Below the pieces are notes generated by a model, which was given only the letters and a program-made list of their open reading frames with translations, did not search any database and was not told the DNA's origin. This document shows positions 1-7,925 of a stretch of DNA of 64,000 nt, one piece after another. Each line of letters starts with the position of its first letter. Positions within the stretch are counted from its first letter, which is position 1. The position numbers and the translations under genes are program-made. The DNA is from Novosphingobium beihaiense (GTDB lineage: Bacteria > Pseudomonadota > Alphaproteobacteria > Sphingomonadales > Sphingomonadaceae), in NCBI RefSeq assembly GCF_022832375.1, contig NZ_JALHLG010000020.1, forward strand, positions 19,228 through 83,227, in the 5' to 3' direction.

Positions 1-508
1 CCCAGGTGGCATGGCTGCAGCCCTGCCGCGCGGCAGCCGAAGCGGTCATTTCGGCGATTTCGTCCGGGCCGATCAGCAGCGCTGGGTCCGAGCTGGAAAG
101 CTGGACGGAAAGCTGCTCGATATAGTTGTCCTTGCCGCCAAAGCTGGTCGGCAGCGGCAGCGGCACCGGCCAGGCACCGGCATAGACAGTGCCGCAGAAC
201 AGGGCGGCGAAGTCCGGCCCGGTTTCGGCGATCAGGGCGATGCGGTCCCCCGGCTTCACGCCGCGCGCGACGAGCGCATAGGCCACGGCCAGCGCATCCT
301 CGCGCAACTCGCGAAAGGGGTAGACGCGCGCCAGCCTGCCGCGCGGATCGTGAAAATTGAACCCGCGAAGGCCGGTCGCCGCGTAATCCAGCGCCTCGCC
401 AAATGTTTCGAAATCGGCGAAACGGCGGGGCAAAGCGTCGTCGTTTGGCGTCGGTGCCAGTGCCTGTTCCGAGTTCGTCACTATGCTGACGGTTTCGGCC
501 ATTTTCAT
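1..508 (-). CDS. Fatty-acyl-AMP ligase, N-terminal part (cut by window edge)
   Basis: The minus strand from an ATG at 508 (a second in-frame ATG is at 502) stays open for 169 codons to the window edge. The protein reads as the N-terminal third of an ANL-superfamily adenylating enzyme: YPFRELREDALAVAYAL, then GDRIALIAETGPDFAALFCG, then a VPLPLPTSFGG segment followed by YIEQL and a PALLIGPDEI strand. The PLP-rich segment and early YIEQL are typical of fatty-acyl-AMP ligases, which activate a fatty acid with ATP and hand it to an acyl carrier protein rather than to CoA. The AMP-binding motif and C-terminal domain lie outside the window. The family is well supported; the substrate cannot be told. 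An acyl-CoA synthetase is the alternative. Confidence 0.8.
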   Translation of the reverse strand, partial: MKMAETVSIVTNSEQALAPTPNDDALPRRFADFETFGEALDYAATGLRGFNFHDPRGRLARVYPFRELREDALAVAYALVARGVKPGDRIALIAETGPDFAALFCGTVYAGAWPVPLPLPTSFGGKDNYIEQLSVQLSSSDPALLIGPDEIAEMTASAAARQGCSHATW

Positions 509-651
509 TAACCCGTTGTTGTTATACCATTATTCCTGCGGAAACCGGGGCTTTCTGGCCGGTGTTTGCTTAACCGGAGATAACTCGCTGGCTCCGCATG
601 ATCCCACGCGCACTCCCCATTCTGAGCGGAGTGTGGCACGAATAGGGCAAC

Positions 652-1197
652 ATGCCGGTCCAGCGTCGTAATCCACAGCCCCTGAATGCCCAGCGCCTGG
701 AGGAATTGGCGCTGGCCTATGTCGCGCGTTTCGCCACGACGCAAGCCAAGCTGCAGGGTTATCTCCAGCGCAAGCTTCGCGAGCGGGGCTGGGACGGGGA
801 AGAGCCGCCGCCGGTCGAGGCGCTGGTCAGCCGCTATGCCGATCTGGGCTATGTCGACGATGCGGCATGGGCGCGAATGAAGGCAGGCAGTCTGTTGCGG
901 CGCGGCTATGGCGCGCGGCGCGTGGGCGAGGCTTTGGGGCAGGCCGGGATCGAGGAAGACCTGCGTGCGGAAAACCGTCCGGGCGAGGGCGGGCAGCGGC
1001 GTGCGGCACTGGTTCTGGCACGGCGGCGGCGTTTCGGCCCTTTCGGGATCGAGGCACCGGACCGGGCCAGAAAGGAAAAGCAGATCGCGGCGATGCTGCG
1101 GGCGGGGCATTCGCTCGACATCGCGCGCCGGATCGTCGATGCCAGCGATCCCGATGAGGTCCAGGCATGGGCCGAATCGGCATGGGGAGACGATTGA
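652..1197 (+). CDS. recX: RecX family regulatory protein
   Basis: This 181-residue protein has the three-helix repeats of RecX: LEELALAYVARFATTQAKL at the N-terminus, RYADLGYVDDAAWARMKA in the middle, and ARRRRFGPFGIEAPDRARKE followed by KQIAAMLRAGHSLDIARRIV near the C-terminus. RecX binds RecA filaments and limits their extension, so it modulates recombination and the SOS response in the cytoplasm. The start is the first ATG after a weak AGGG ribosome site. Its stop directly abuts the GTG of the following DUF192 gene, so the two are probably co-transcribed. recA itself is not in the window. An upstream family member of the same size is usual in sphingomonads. Confidence 0.85.
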   Translation: MPVQRRNPQPLNAQRLEELALAYVARFATTQAKLQGYLQRKLRERGWDGEEPPPVEALVSRYADLGYVDDAAWARMKAGSLLRRGYGARRVGEALGQAGIEEDLRAENRPGEGGQRRAALVLARRRRFGPFGIEAPDRARKEKQIAAMLRAGHSLDIARRIVDASDPDEVQAWAESAWGDD

Positions 1198-1728
1198 GTG
1201 CGCCTGAACGCTGCCATGGCCGCCTTGCTGGCGGTTTCCGCTTGCTTGTCCGCCTGTTCGCAAGGCGTGCCGGATACCGCGCCCAGCGCCGTTGCCTCGG
1301 CGCCTGCAGTGCATCCGGTTTCGGGTCTGCCGGTGGTTCCGCTGACGGTCACGTCAGGCGGCAAGGTTCACAGGTTTCGGGTGGAAGTGGCCAGCAGTGC
1401 GGAAGAACAGGCGAAAGGGCTGATGTTCCGGACCGAGATGGGCGCGGACGAAGGCATGATCTTTCCCGAAGAGCATCCCCGCCGCGCCGCGTTCTGGATG
1501 CGCAACACCGTGATCCCGCTGGACATCATCTATATTGGTACCGATCACCGCATTCTCAACATCGCCGCCAATGCCGTGCCTTACGACGAAACGCCGCTGC
1601 CTTCTGCGGGGCTGGCCAGCGCTGTGCTGGAACTCAATGGAGGCCGGGCGGCGGAATTGGGGATCAATCCCGGCGATACGGTGAACTGGCAGGCGGTTCA
1701 GGGCTCGTCCGGGAAGGAGCCGAGATAG
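1198..1728 (+). CDS. DUF192 domain lipoprotein
   Basis: This 176-residue protein starts at a GTG immediately after the recX stop. The N-terminus is a lipoprotein signal with a lipobox-like LSAC (cysteine near residue 20), then a Ser/Ala/Pro linker. Residues about 55-165 are a DUF192 domain, seen in GLMFRTEMGADEGMIF, the FWMRNTVIPLDIIYI strand and the closing ELGINPGDTV. DUF192 is a small conserved fold of unknown biochemical role, usually exported. The last 31 bases overlap the convergent YkgJ-family gene. Family assignment is firm; function is unknown. Confidence 0.88.
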   Translation: MRLNAAMAALLAVSACLSACSQGVPDTAPSAVASAPAVHPVSGLPVVPLTVTSGGKVHRFRVEVASSAEEQAKGLMFRTEMGADEGMIFPEEHPRRAAFWMRNTVIPLDIIYIGTDHRILNIAANAVPYDETPLPSAGLASAVLELNGGRAAELGINPGDTVNWQAVQGSSGKEPR

Positions 1729-2459
1729 CCGGGGCCCTGCCGGATCAGGGCGGCATCGCATCCCGCATCGGTAAGCATGGTCAGCGTCGGGCGGCGGTTG
1801 GTGACGAGGGTCCATGGCCGCGCTTCGGCCGGTTCTTCGCCTCCATCGCGCGCGCCGCGCAGCGTTTCGGACAGCACGAGCGGCTCTGGCATGTGAACGG
1901 CCAGCCCCTCGTTCGCGAAAGCCGCCGAGGACAGGCCCAGCGCTTCGCAAGCCTTGGCGAGGACGGGCACGCCGGCGAGGACGGCTTGCCGGTGGTCCGC
2001 AACGATGCGGGCGGCTTCGGGATCGGCGATGGCGCCATCGCGTTCCAGTACGGGAAGTTCGCTTGCCCAGGCTTCCGGCGGGCAGAGCCGGTTTTCCGGG
2101 CTCATCGCGGTGAAGGGGCGGCTTTCCAGCGGATAGATCCGGCAGATGCGCGGCCGCCCGGCATAGTTGCCGCAGCGCATGTCCGGCAGCAGGTGCGGGC
2201 AGGGGCCGTTGTGATAGGCCACGAGGGTAACGGCAATGCGAAACGGCACCGAACCGCTGATCGCCGGGAACGAGCGGTCGCGCTGGTGGAGCGCCTGCGG
2301 ATCGGCGGGATCGGGTTCGCTCACCCAGGGCAGCGCCTCGGCCAGCAGCTGCACGGTGTGCCCGCGCCCGGCCCAGACGATCGCTTCGTCCACGCTGAGC
2401 GTCAGGCGCAGGTTATGGCAGCACTTGCCGCATTGCGTGCAATCGAAGTGGACGGTCAT
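1698..2459 (-). CDS. YkgJ family cysteine cluster protein
   Basis: This 253-residue protein begins MTVHFDCTQCGKCCHNLRLT, giving the CxxCGxCC cluster near the N-terminus that defines the YkgJ/UPF0153 family. A further cysteine group appears at CPHLLPDMRCGNYAGRPRIC, so up to eight cysteines could hold Zn or an Fe-S cluster. The start at 2459 is preceded by a GGGGGAAG ribosome site; an in-frame ATG 21 codons upstream lacks one and precedes the conserved motif by too much. The biochemical role of the family is unknown. It converges on the DUF192 gene with a 31-base overlap. Confidence 0.85.
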   Translation of the reverse strand: MTVHFDCTQCGKCCHNLRLTLSVDEAIVWAGRGHTVQLLAEALPWVSEPDPADPQALHQRDRSFPAISGSVPFRIAVTLVAYHNGPCPHLLPDMRCGNYAGRPRICRIYPLESRPFTAMSPENRLCPPEAWASELPVLERDGAIADPEAARIVADHRQAVLAGVPVLAKACEALGLSSAAFANEGLAVHMPEPLVLSETLRGARDGGEEPAEARPWTLVTNRRPTLTMLTDAGCDAALIRQGPGYLGSFPDEP

Positions 2460-2531
2460 GGCTTCCCCCGGACAATTGATGCCTCGTGAAGCCGCCCTAG
2501 GCGGGCAGTCCGGCCGCGGCAAGCCGCGCTG

Positions 2532-2984
2532 TTAACGCAAGGGCACGGCAAGCGCGTCCTTGATGACTTCCATCGATATGTGCGCCGAGACGTCCTGTAT
2601 CGCCAGCCGGGCTATCAGCGCCTTGTAGACCGTGTCGTAATTGGCGATGTCCCGCACGGCGAGCTTCAGGATATAGTCCGCCTGCCCGGTAAGCCGGTGG
2701 CATTCGAGCACTTCGGGCGTATCGGCGAGCACGGTGCGGAACCGCTCCAGCCAGTCGGCGCTGTGCTGCGCGCGCACGATAACGAAGACCGTCAGCCCCA
2801 GCCCCAGCTTCTCCCGGTCGAGCACCGCGACCGTGCGGCGGATGTAGCCCAGCCGTTTCAGCTCCGCGATGCGCCGCGAACAGGCCGAGGCCGAGAGGCT
2901 GACGGCTTCGGCAATACGGTAGACCGGCATTTCGGCATCGCGTTGCAGCAGATCGAGAATGGCAAGGTCGCGGCGGTCGAGCAT
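2532..2984 (-). CDS. Lrp/AsnC family transcriptional regulator
   Basis: This 150-residue protein starts at MLDRRDLAILDLLQRDAEMP. It has an N-terminal helix-turn-helix (LSASACSRRIAELKRLGYIR, residues about 28-47) and a C-terminal RAM/AsnC sensor domain with TGQADYILKLAVRDIANYD. Such proteins form octamers that bind amino acids and switch genes next to them. The start at 2984 was chosen over an ATG 18 codons upstream because Lrp proteins almost always open at the first helix. It is divergent from the cysteine desulfhydrase-like gene across 179 bases, which suggests local regulation in response to cysteine or a related amino acid (inference). Confidence 0.9.
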   Translation of the reverse strand: MLDRRDLAILDLLQRDAEMPVYRIAEAVSLSASACSRRIAELKRLGYIRRTVAVLDREKLGLGLTVFVIVRAQHSADWLERFRTVLADTPEVLECHRLTGQADYILKLAVRDIANYDTVYKALIARLAIQDVSAHISMEVIKDALAVPLR

Positions 2985-3163
2985 GGGACAAATTCCTGAG
3001 GCGCTGTGCGTTGGTTTGATCCAGTGCACACGTTTCATGCGTATATAGCGTGTATTTTCGATTTTTCATGCACGAAGGGGCTGGGGAGTGCCGAACATTG
3101 CACCCCGCATGCTCCCCGGCACGCCTATCATGCCGCCGCTTCCCATCCTTCAGAGAGACGGCC
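2985..3163. promoter_or_regulatory. Divergent lrp / cysteine desulfhydrase control region
   Basis: This 179-base gap holds the promoters of both divergent genes. It is AT-rich in its middle (3040-3068). A GTGCAC palindrome sits at about 3021 and TTTCATGC occurs twice (about 3033 and 3064). Closer to the enzyme gene, GGGGAG (3083-3088) can pair with CTCCCC (3112-3117), and GTGCCG (3088-3093) with CGGCAC (3117-3122). These two pairings cross, so they would be alternative structures or a pseudoknot in the 5' leader. No known riboswitch class was recognised. An Lrp operator here is expected from the gene arrangement but is not proven. Confidence 0.45.
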
Positions 3164-4297
3164 GTGCACAACGCGTTCAATTCCATGCCTTCGATTTCGA
3201 CACTCCAGACGGCCAGTGCTGCGGCGGGCGATGCGGCCCGGTCATCGCGTGACTGGCTGGTCTGGGCGGTGGGCGTGCTCTCGGCGGAACAGTCGCGCTC
3301 GGCCGATACGCATCTGATTCCGGTGCCGCTGGCGAATGCGCCGGGGATCGCGCTCTATCTCAAGGACGAATCGAGCCATCCTACCGGCAGTCTCAAGCAC
3401 CGGCTGGCGCGTTCGATGTTTCTCTACGCGTTGTGCAACGGCTGGATCGGCCCGGAAACCACAGTGATCGAGGCATCGTCCGGCTCGACGGCGGTGTCAG
3501 AGGCCTATTTCGCCCGCCTGCTGGGGCTGCGCTATATCGCGGTGGTACCGGCCGCGACCGCGTGCGAAAAGATCGCGCTGATTGAGGAACAGGGCGGGCA
3601 GTGCCACAAAGTGGAAGATCCGCGCACGATCTATGCCGCGGCGGAGCGGCTCGCAGCGCAATGCGGCGGGCACTATCTCGACCAGTTCACCTATGCCGAG
3701 CGCGCCACCGACTGGCGCGGCACCAACAGCATTGCGATGTCCATCTTCCAGCAGATGCAGGGCGAGGAGCATCCGGTGCCGCGCTGGATCGTATGCGGCG
3801 CGGGCACGGGCGGCACGTCCGCGACGATCGGGCGCTATCTGCGCTATGCCCGCCACAAGACCGGGCTGTGCGTGGCCGATCCGGCGGGATCGGTGTTCCA
3901 CCGCCATTTTGAGGACCGCGCTGTGCAGGCGGTGGACGGGTTCGTCTCGCTGGTCGAAGGGATCGGCCGGCCGCGCGTGGAGCCCTCGTTCCTGCCCGGC
4001 GTGGTGGACCGGATGATCGCGGTTCCCGATGCTTCCAGCTTCCGGGCCGCGCGCCATCTCAGCCGCTATCTGGGCCGGAGCTGCGGCCCGTCCACCGGCA
4101 CCAACCTGCATGCCTGCCTGGATCTGATCGAAGAAATGGCGGCAGCGGGAGAGAAGGGCTCGATCGTCACGCTGCTGTGCGATTGCGGCGACCGCTACCG
4201 TTCCACCTGTTACAACGAGGCCTGGCTGGAAGAGAAAGGCATGGCTGCCGAACCATGCGATCCGCGCCTTGGCCGTTATCTGCCGCTGGCGGGCTGA
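3164..4297 (+). CDS. PLP-dependent cysteine synthase-family protein (cysteine desulfhydrase-like)
   Basis: A fold-type II PLP enzyme of 377 residues. The PLP lysine is in [11 protein letters not shown], the substrate loop in [19 protein letters not shown], and the phosphate-binding glycine loop in [16 protein letters not shown]. The overall shape, with [19 protein letters not shown] and [15 protein letters not shown] near the end, matches the Cds1-type cysteine desulfhydrases rather than classical CysK or CysM. That activity would degrade cysteine to pyruvate, ammonia and sulfide. The GTG at 3164 has an AGAGAGA site in front; an ATG at 3185 is the alternative start and lacks one. Divergence from an Lrp regulator fits an amino-acid-induced catabolic role (inference). 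Confidence 0.8.
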   Translation: MHNAFNSMPSISTLQTASAAAGDAARSSRDWLVWAVGVLSAEQSRSADTHLIPVPLANAPGIALYLKDESSHPTGSLKHRLARSMFLYALCNGWIGPETTVIEASSGSTAVSEAYFARLLGLRYIAVVPAATACEKIALIEEQGGQCHKVEDPRTIYAAAERLAAQCGGHYLDQFTYAERATDWRGTNSIAMSIFQQMQGEEHPVPRWIVCGAGTGGTSATIGRYLRYARHKTGLCVADPAGSVFHRHFEDRAVQAVDGFVSLVEGIGRPRVEPSFLPGVVDRMIAVPDASSFRAARHLSRYLGRSCGPSTGTNLHACLDLIEEMAAAGEKGSIVTLLCDCGDRYRSTCYNEAWLEEKGMAAEPCDPRLGRYLPLAG

Positions 4298-4307
4298 GGA
4301 GGAGACC

Positions 4308-5783
4308 TCAGTCCTCGTGCCACGATAGTGGGCGGGCGACGTGTTCCAGCGGCTTGCGTTCGTTGCTGAGGCCGAATGCCCAGGCGGCGGCCGCTGCGGC
4401 GAGCATCAGCCCGGCGGCGAAGAGGTAGCCGATCAGCACTTGCCCGCGCGATCCGCTTTCGATCAGCAGGCTGAACGCCCAGGGCGCCAGGACACCGCCG
4501 ATCCCGGTGCCCATGGCATAGAACAGGGCAATGGCGAGCGCGCGGATTTCCAGCGGGAAGCTTTCCGCCACTGTCAGGTACGCGGATGAGGCAGCGGCGG
4601 AAGCGAAGAAGAAGGTGACGCTCCAGCACAATGTCTGCGTGGTGGCATCGAGCAGGCCCGCGTGAAAGAGCAGCCCCGTCACGGCCAGCAGCACTCCGGA
4701 TATGCCATAGGTGAACGCGATCATCTGCCGCCGCCCGATCGTGTCGAACAGGCGGCCCAGCAGCAGCGGTCCCAGCACGTTGCCTGCAGCGAAAGGCAGG
4801 ACGTACCAGCCCACGTCCTTCGAAGGCACGCCGTAGAAATCGCTGAGCATCAGCGCGTAAGTGAAGAAGATCGCGTTGTAGAGGAACGCCTGCGAAGCCA
4901 TCAGCAGCAGGCCCAGTGCCGTGCGGTCCGGATATGTGCGCAGCAGCGTCGAGAATACTTCGCCCAACGGTGTCGAACGCCGGGCCTTCAGGCGCACCGT
5001 CTGTTCCACGGGGGCAAGCGTGTGGCCGGAGGCGGCGATCCGGCGTTCGACGGTTTCGACGATGGCCTCTGCCGCGTCCGCATGGCCGTGCGTGATCAGC
5101 CAGCGGGGGCTTTCGGGCAGATGCCGGCGCAGGAAGATGATCGCAAGGCCGGTCAGCGCACCGAACAGGAAGGCGAAGCGCCAGCCCAGGTCCACGTCCA
5201 GCACCGCCGGATCGAGCACGATCACGGCCAGGCTGCCCGCCACGGCCGCGCCGATCCAGTAGCTGCCGTTGATGACGAGATCGGTCCAGCCGCGGTGGCG
5301 GGCAGGGATCAGTTCCTGAATGGCCGAATTGATCGCGCTGTATTCGCCGCCGATCCCCGCCCCCGTCAGGAAACGCATCAGCGCAAAGCCCGGCAGGTCC
5401 CACGTCAGGGCGGTGCCCGCCGTGGCGGTGAGGTAGAGCAGCAGCGTGATCGTGAACAGCCGCTTGCGCCCCATCCGGTCGGTCAGCCAGCCGAAGAACA
5501 GCGCGCCGGTCACGGCCCCGGCCAGATAGGCGCTGTTGGCAAGCCCCACTTCGGCGGCAGTGAATCGCAGCACCGGGCTTTCGCGCAGGGCCGGGGCGAC
5601 CGAACCGGCCAGCGTCACTTCCAGGCCATCGAGAATCCAGGTGATTCCCAGCGCCACGACGACCAGCCAGTGAAAGCGCGCCCAGGGCAGGCGGTCGAGG
5701 CGGGCCGGAACGCTGGTCTCGACGACGAGGGCTGCGGCGGCGGGCGATTCGGCAACCGGGGCGGAAGGCGGCTGGGGCTTCAT
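4308..5783 (-). CDS. MFS transporter (sugar-porter/metabolite:H+ symporter type)
   Basis: This 491-residue protein has about 12 hydrophobic segments. The loop 2-3 signature GWLTDRMGRKRLFTITLLLY, the segment GAGIGGEYSAINSAIQELIP and the loop 8-9 motif GRLFDTIGRRQMI place it in the major facilitator superfamily. It lies near the metabolite:H+ symporter and sugar porter branches, which move organic acids or aromatic acids with protons across the inner membrane. A long soluble N-terminus rich in Pro/Ala (residues 1-30) precedes the first helix. It is convergent with the desulfhydrase-like gene, with 10 bases between stops. The substrate cannot be told from sequence alone. Confidence 0.88.
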   Translation of the reverse strand: MKPQPPSAPVAESPAAAALVVETSVPARLDRLPWARFHWLVVVALGITWILDGLEVTLAGSVAPALRESPVLRFTAAEVGLANSAYLAGAVTGALFFGWLTDRMGRKRLFTITLLLYLTATAGTALTWDLPGFALMRFLTGAGIGGEYSAINSAIQELIPARHRGWTDLVINGSYWIGAAVAGSLAVIVLDPAVLDVDLGWRFAFLFGALTGLAIIFLRRHLPESPRWLITHGHADAAEAIVETVERRIAASGHTLAPVEQTVRLKARRSTPLGEVFSTLLRTYPDRTALGLLLMASQAFLYNAIFFTYALMLSDFYGVPSKDVGWYVLPFAAGNVLGPLLLGRLFDTIGRRQMIAFTYGISGVLLAVTGLLFHAGLLDATTQTLCWSVTFFFASAAASSAYLTVAESFPLEIRALAIALFYAMGTGIGGVLAPWAFSLLIESGSRGQVLIGYLFAAGLMLAAAAAAWAFGLSNERKPLEHVARPLSWHED

Positions 5784-5882
5784 CGTCCGCCAGTCTACCG
5801 GCCGGGCGGCGGGGGATCAAATCGGCCCCAAGTCTCTCAACACGCTTGCCTTGATGGGGGGAGAAGGGCTAACGCGCCGCTC

Positions 5883-6284
5883 ATGGGAATCCTCGGCAAG
5901 ATCTTCACCTGGTGGGACGGCGCCACCATTGGCACCTCGCTCTTCAGCGCCCGCAATGGCGAGCACGTCGGCACCGACGCGCAGGGCAACAAGTACTACC
6001 GCTCGAACAAGGTGAAAACGCCAGAAGGCTACGACAAGCGCTGGGTGATCTACGCCGGTGCCAACGATGCCAGCAACGTGCCTGCCGAATGGCATGGCTG
6101 GCTGCATCACTCCTATGACGATGTGCCGGAAAGCCACCTGGCGCCGCCGCGGATCTGGGAAGCCGATTACACGCCCAATGCCACCGGCACCGTGCAGGCC
6201 TACCGCCCGCAGGGCGCGCTGGAGCGTGGCGGCCGCCGTGCTGCCGCCACGGGCGACTACGAAGCCTGGTCGCCGGAAGGCTGA
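5883..6284 (+). CDS. NADH:ubiquinone oxidoreductase subunit NDUFA12 family protein
   Basis: This 133-residue protein starts MGILGKIFTWWDGATIGTSL and contains GNKYYRSN and RWVIYAGANDASNVPAEWHG followed by WLHH. This is the conserved core of the NDUFA12 (B17.2) accessory subunit, a peripheral component of respiratory complex I shared by mitochondria and alphaproteobacteria. It lies apart from any nuo operon here, as is usual in this class, and is followed after 11 bases by the DUF2155 gene. The reading frame stays open far upstream inside the antisense strand of the MFS gene, but homology begins only at this ATG. Confidence 0.93.
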   Translation: MGILGKIFTWWDGATIGTSLFSARNGEHVGTDAQGNKYYRSNKVKTPEGYDKRWVIYAGANDASNVPAEWHGWLHHSYDDVPESHLAPPRIWEADYTPNATGTVQAYRPQGALERGGRRAAATGDYEAWSPEG

Positions 6285-6295
6285 GGACTGGCCCA

Positions 6296-6892
6296 GTGAA
6301 ACGGGCCGCTGTCTGCCTGCCGCTTTTTGCCTCGCTGTCGCTGCTTGCGGCCTGCGGAGGGGGTGAACCCAAACCCGAAGATCAGGAAACCGCCATTCCC
6401 GATGCCATCGCGGGGATGCAGGCCGGGCCTGCGCAGGCCGAAAAGGGCCGGCACCTCGGTACGCCGAACAAGGACCGCGTGGTCACGCTGGGCGTGCTCA
6501 ACAAGCGTAACAACCTGACGCAGGATCTGGTGATGAAGCCGGGCGAATCGAAGCGTCTGGGCAATCTCGTGGTCAAGGTCGCGACGTGTGAGAAGACGCT
6601 GCCGTGGGAGCATCCCGCCGAAGAGGGCGCTTTCGTGCAGGTCTTCGTGGAAGAGCGCGCGACGGCCCAGGACAAACTGGCCTGGCACAAGGTGTTTTCG
6701 GGCTGGCTGTTCAAGAATTCGCCGGGCCTCAATGTCGTCGAGCATCCGGTCTACGACGTCTGGGTCAAATCCTGCGCGATGAGTTTTCCGGGCGAGGATG
6801 CCAGTCCCGCGGCCTCCACATCCTCCAGAAGAGCGGCGAACGCATCGGGCAGCGCCAGAACCTCCCCCGCGCCGGGGAGCGGCGCGGACTGA
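6296..6892 (+). CDS. DUF2155 domain lipoprotein-like protein
   Basis: This 198-residue protein starts at a GTG and opens with a signal peptide ending in a lipobox-like LAAC (cysteine about residue 20). Residues about 55-160 match DUF2155: VVTLGVLNKRNN, the cysteine in VATCEKTLPWEHP, AWHKVFSGWLFKNSPGLN and VYDVWVKSC. The family sits next to NDUFA12 or aat in many alphaproteobacteria; its role is unknown, and envelope location is inferred from the signal. The tail after residue 165 is low-complexity Ser/Ala/Pro and runs 142 bases into the 3' end of the convergent aat gene. Confidence 0.88.
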   Translation: MKRAAVCLPLFASLSLLAACGGGEPKPEDQETAIPDAIAGMQAGPAQAEKGRHLGTPNKDRVVTLGVLNKRNNLTQDLVMKPGESKRLGNLVVKVATCEKTLPWEHPAEEGAFVQVFVEERATAQDKLAWHKVFSGWLFKNSPGLNVVEHPVYDVWVKSCAMSFPGEDASPAASTSSRRAANASGSARTSPAPGSGAD

Positions 6893-7539
6893 GCCGCCTT
6901 GAGCAGCTCTACATAGTGCTGCTGGGAGATTTCCTGCGCCCCCATAGAGGCCAGGTGCGGTGTCATGAACTGGCAGTCGAGCAGAACCGCTCCACCCCGG
7001 CGCAATGCCGCGACCAGCCACGCCAGCGCCGCTTTCGATGAGTCGGGCACGCGGCTGAACATGCTCTCGCCGCAGAACACCCGGTCGAAGCCGACGCCGT
7101 AGAGGCCGCCCACAAGCTGCCTGCCGCTGCCGTCCGGCGCGTCCTGCCAGCACTCGATGGAATGCGCGTTGCCCAGCCTGTGCAGGTTTTCGTAGCTCGC
7201 CTGAATGCGCAGGCTGATCCAGCTGCGGCTGCCGTCATCATCCTCATCACCGGCGCCGTCCTCTTCTTCTCCCGCTTGCGGGTCGCGCGGCGCTGCGCAG
7301 GCTTCCATCACCGCGCTGAAGGCGGTGTTGCAGGTGATGGTGAAGCGGCCGCGCCGCAGGGTGCGGGCCAGCGAGCGTGACAGATGAAACCCGTCCAGCG
7401 GCAGAATCGCGCGCAGGCGCGGCTCCACCCAGAAGATGTCCGGGTCGTCGCGGCTGTCCGCCATCGGGAAGATTCCGCTGCGATAGGCGAGCATAAGCAG
7501 ATCGGGATCGATCATGTCCGGGCGGCTAGGAGCGTGCAT
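6751..7539 (-). CDS. aat: Leucyl/phenylalanyl-tRNA--protein transferase
   Basis: This 262-residue enzyme adds Leu or Phe from aminoacyl-tRNA to proteins with an N-terminal Arg or Lys, marking them for ClpS/ClpAP degradation (N-degron pathway). Family motifs are LLMLAYRSGIFPMADSRDDP, FWVEPRLRAILPLDGFHLSR, GLYGVGFDRVFCGESMFSR and LLDCQFMTPHLASMGAQEI. The ATG at 7539 is chosen; another lies at 7515 and the frame is open to 7623. An acidic insertion (GEEEDGAGDEDDD, about residues 88-100) sits between the two conserved blocks and is not usual for the family. The 3' end overlaps the DUF2155 gene by 142 bases. Confidence 0.93.
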   Translation of the reverse strand: MHAPSRPDMIDPDLLMLAYRSGIFPMADSRDDPDIFWVEPRLRAILPLDGFHLSRSLARTLRRGRFTITCNTAFSAVMEACAAPRDPQAGEEEDGAGDEDDDGSRSWISLRIQASYENLHRLGNAHSIECWQDAPDGSGRQLVGGLYGVGFDRVFCGESMFSRVPDSSKAALAWLVAALRRGGAVLLDCQFMTPHLASMGAQEISQQHYVELLKAAQSAPLPGAGEVLALPDAFAALLEDVEAAGLASSPGKLIAQDLTQTS

Positions 7540-7633
7540 GGTCTCATCGATAGCAAAAGCAGGGCTCTGCGAATATCTTGTTGACGCGCACTTGTAATCC
7601 TCCGCGTCTGCCTCTAGAGGCACCGGCGCCCAC

Positions 7634-7709
7634 AGGAGTGTAGCTCAGTTGGTAGAGCATCGGTCTCCAAAACCGAGGGCCGCGGGTTCGAATCCTGCCA
7701 CTCCTGCCA
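7634..7709 (+). tRNA. tRNA-Trp (CCA)
   Basis: This 76-nucleotide cloverleaf has acceptor strands AGGAGTG and CACTCCT, the D-arm GCTC..GAGC, an anticodon loop with CCA, a T-arm with GTTCGAATC, and an encoded 3' CCA. The anticodon CCA reads UGG (Trp). It lies upstream of secE-nusG, the position tRNA-Trp takes in many bacteria, although a membrane-protein gene separates them here. Confidence 0.97.
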
Positions 7710-7925
7710 GTCTCTCCCGAAATTCACGCCGCCCAGGCATGTCCGGCGGGCGAATCGCGGTCCGGGAAGGACCGGATTTGCGGCTGTCCGGCAACCCTTG
7801 TAGCCTGCGCATCGCTTGCCAGACGCTCGCAGGGCGGCCAAGGCAGCGGTGTTCCGGCGATTCGCGCAAGAACGGCGCGATGGTCCGGTCCGGCTGCGGC
7901 GTAACGAGGAAAGACTAGGTCGTAC

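Noticed and set aside
4662..5882. Upstream extension of the NDUFA12 frame into the MFS gene
   Set aside because: NDUFA12 similarity begins at the ATG at 5883; the extension is antisense to a clear MFS transporter.
7634..7709. tRNA-Trp as an island attachment site
   Set aside because: No recombinase, repeat or GC change adjoins it; flanking genes are ordinary backbone genes.
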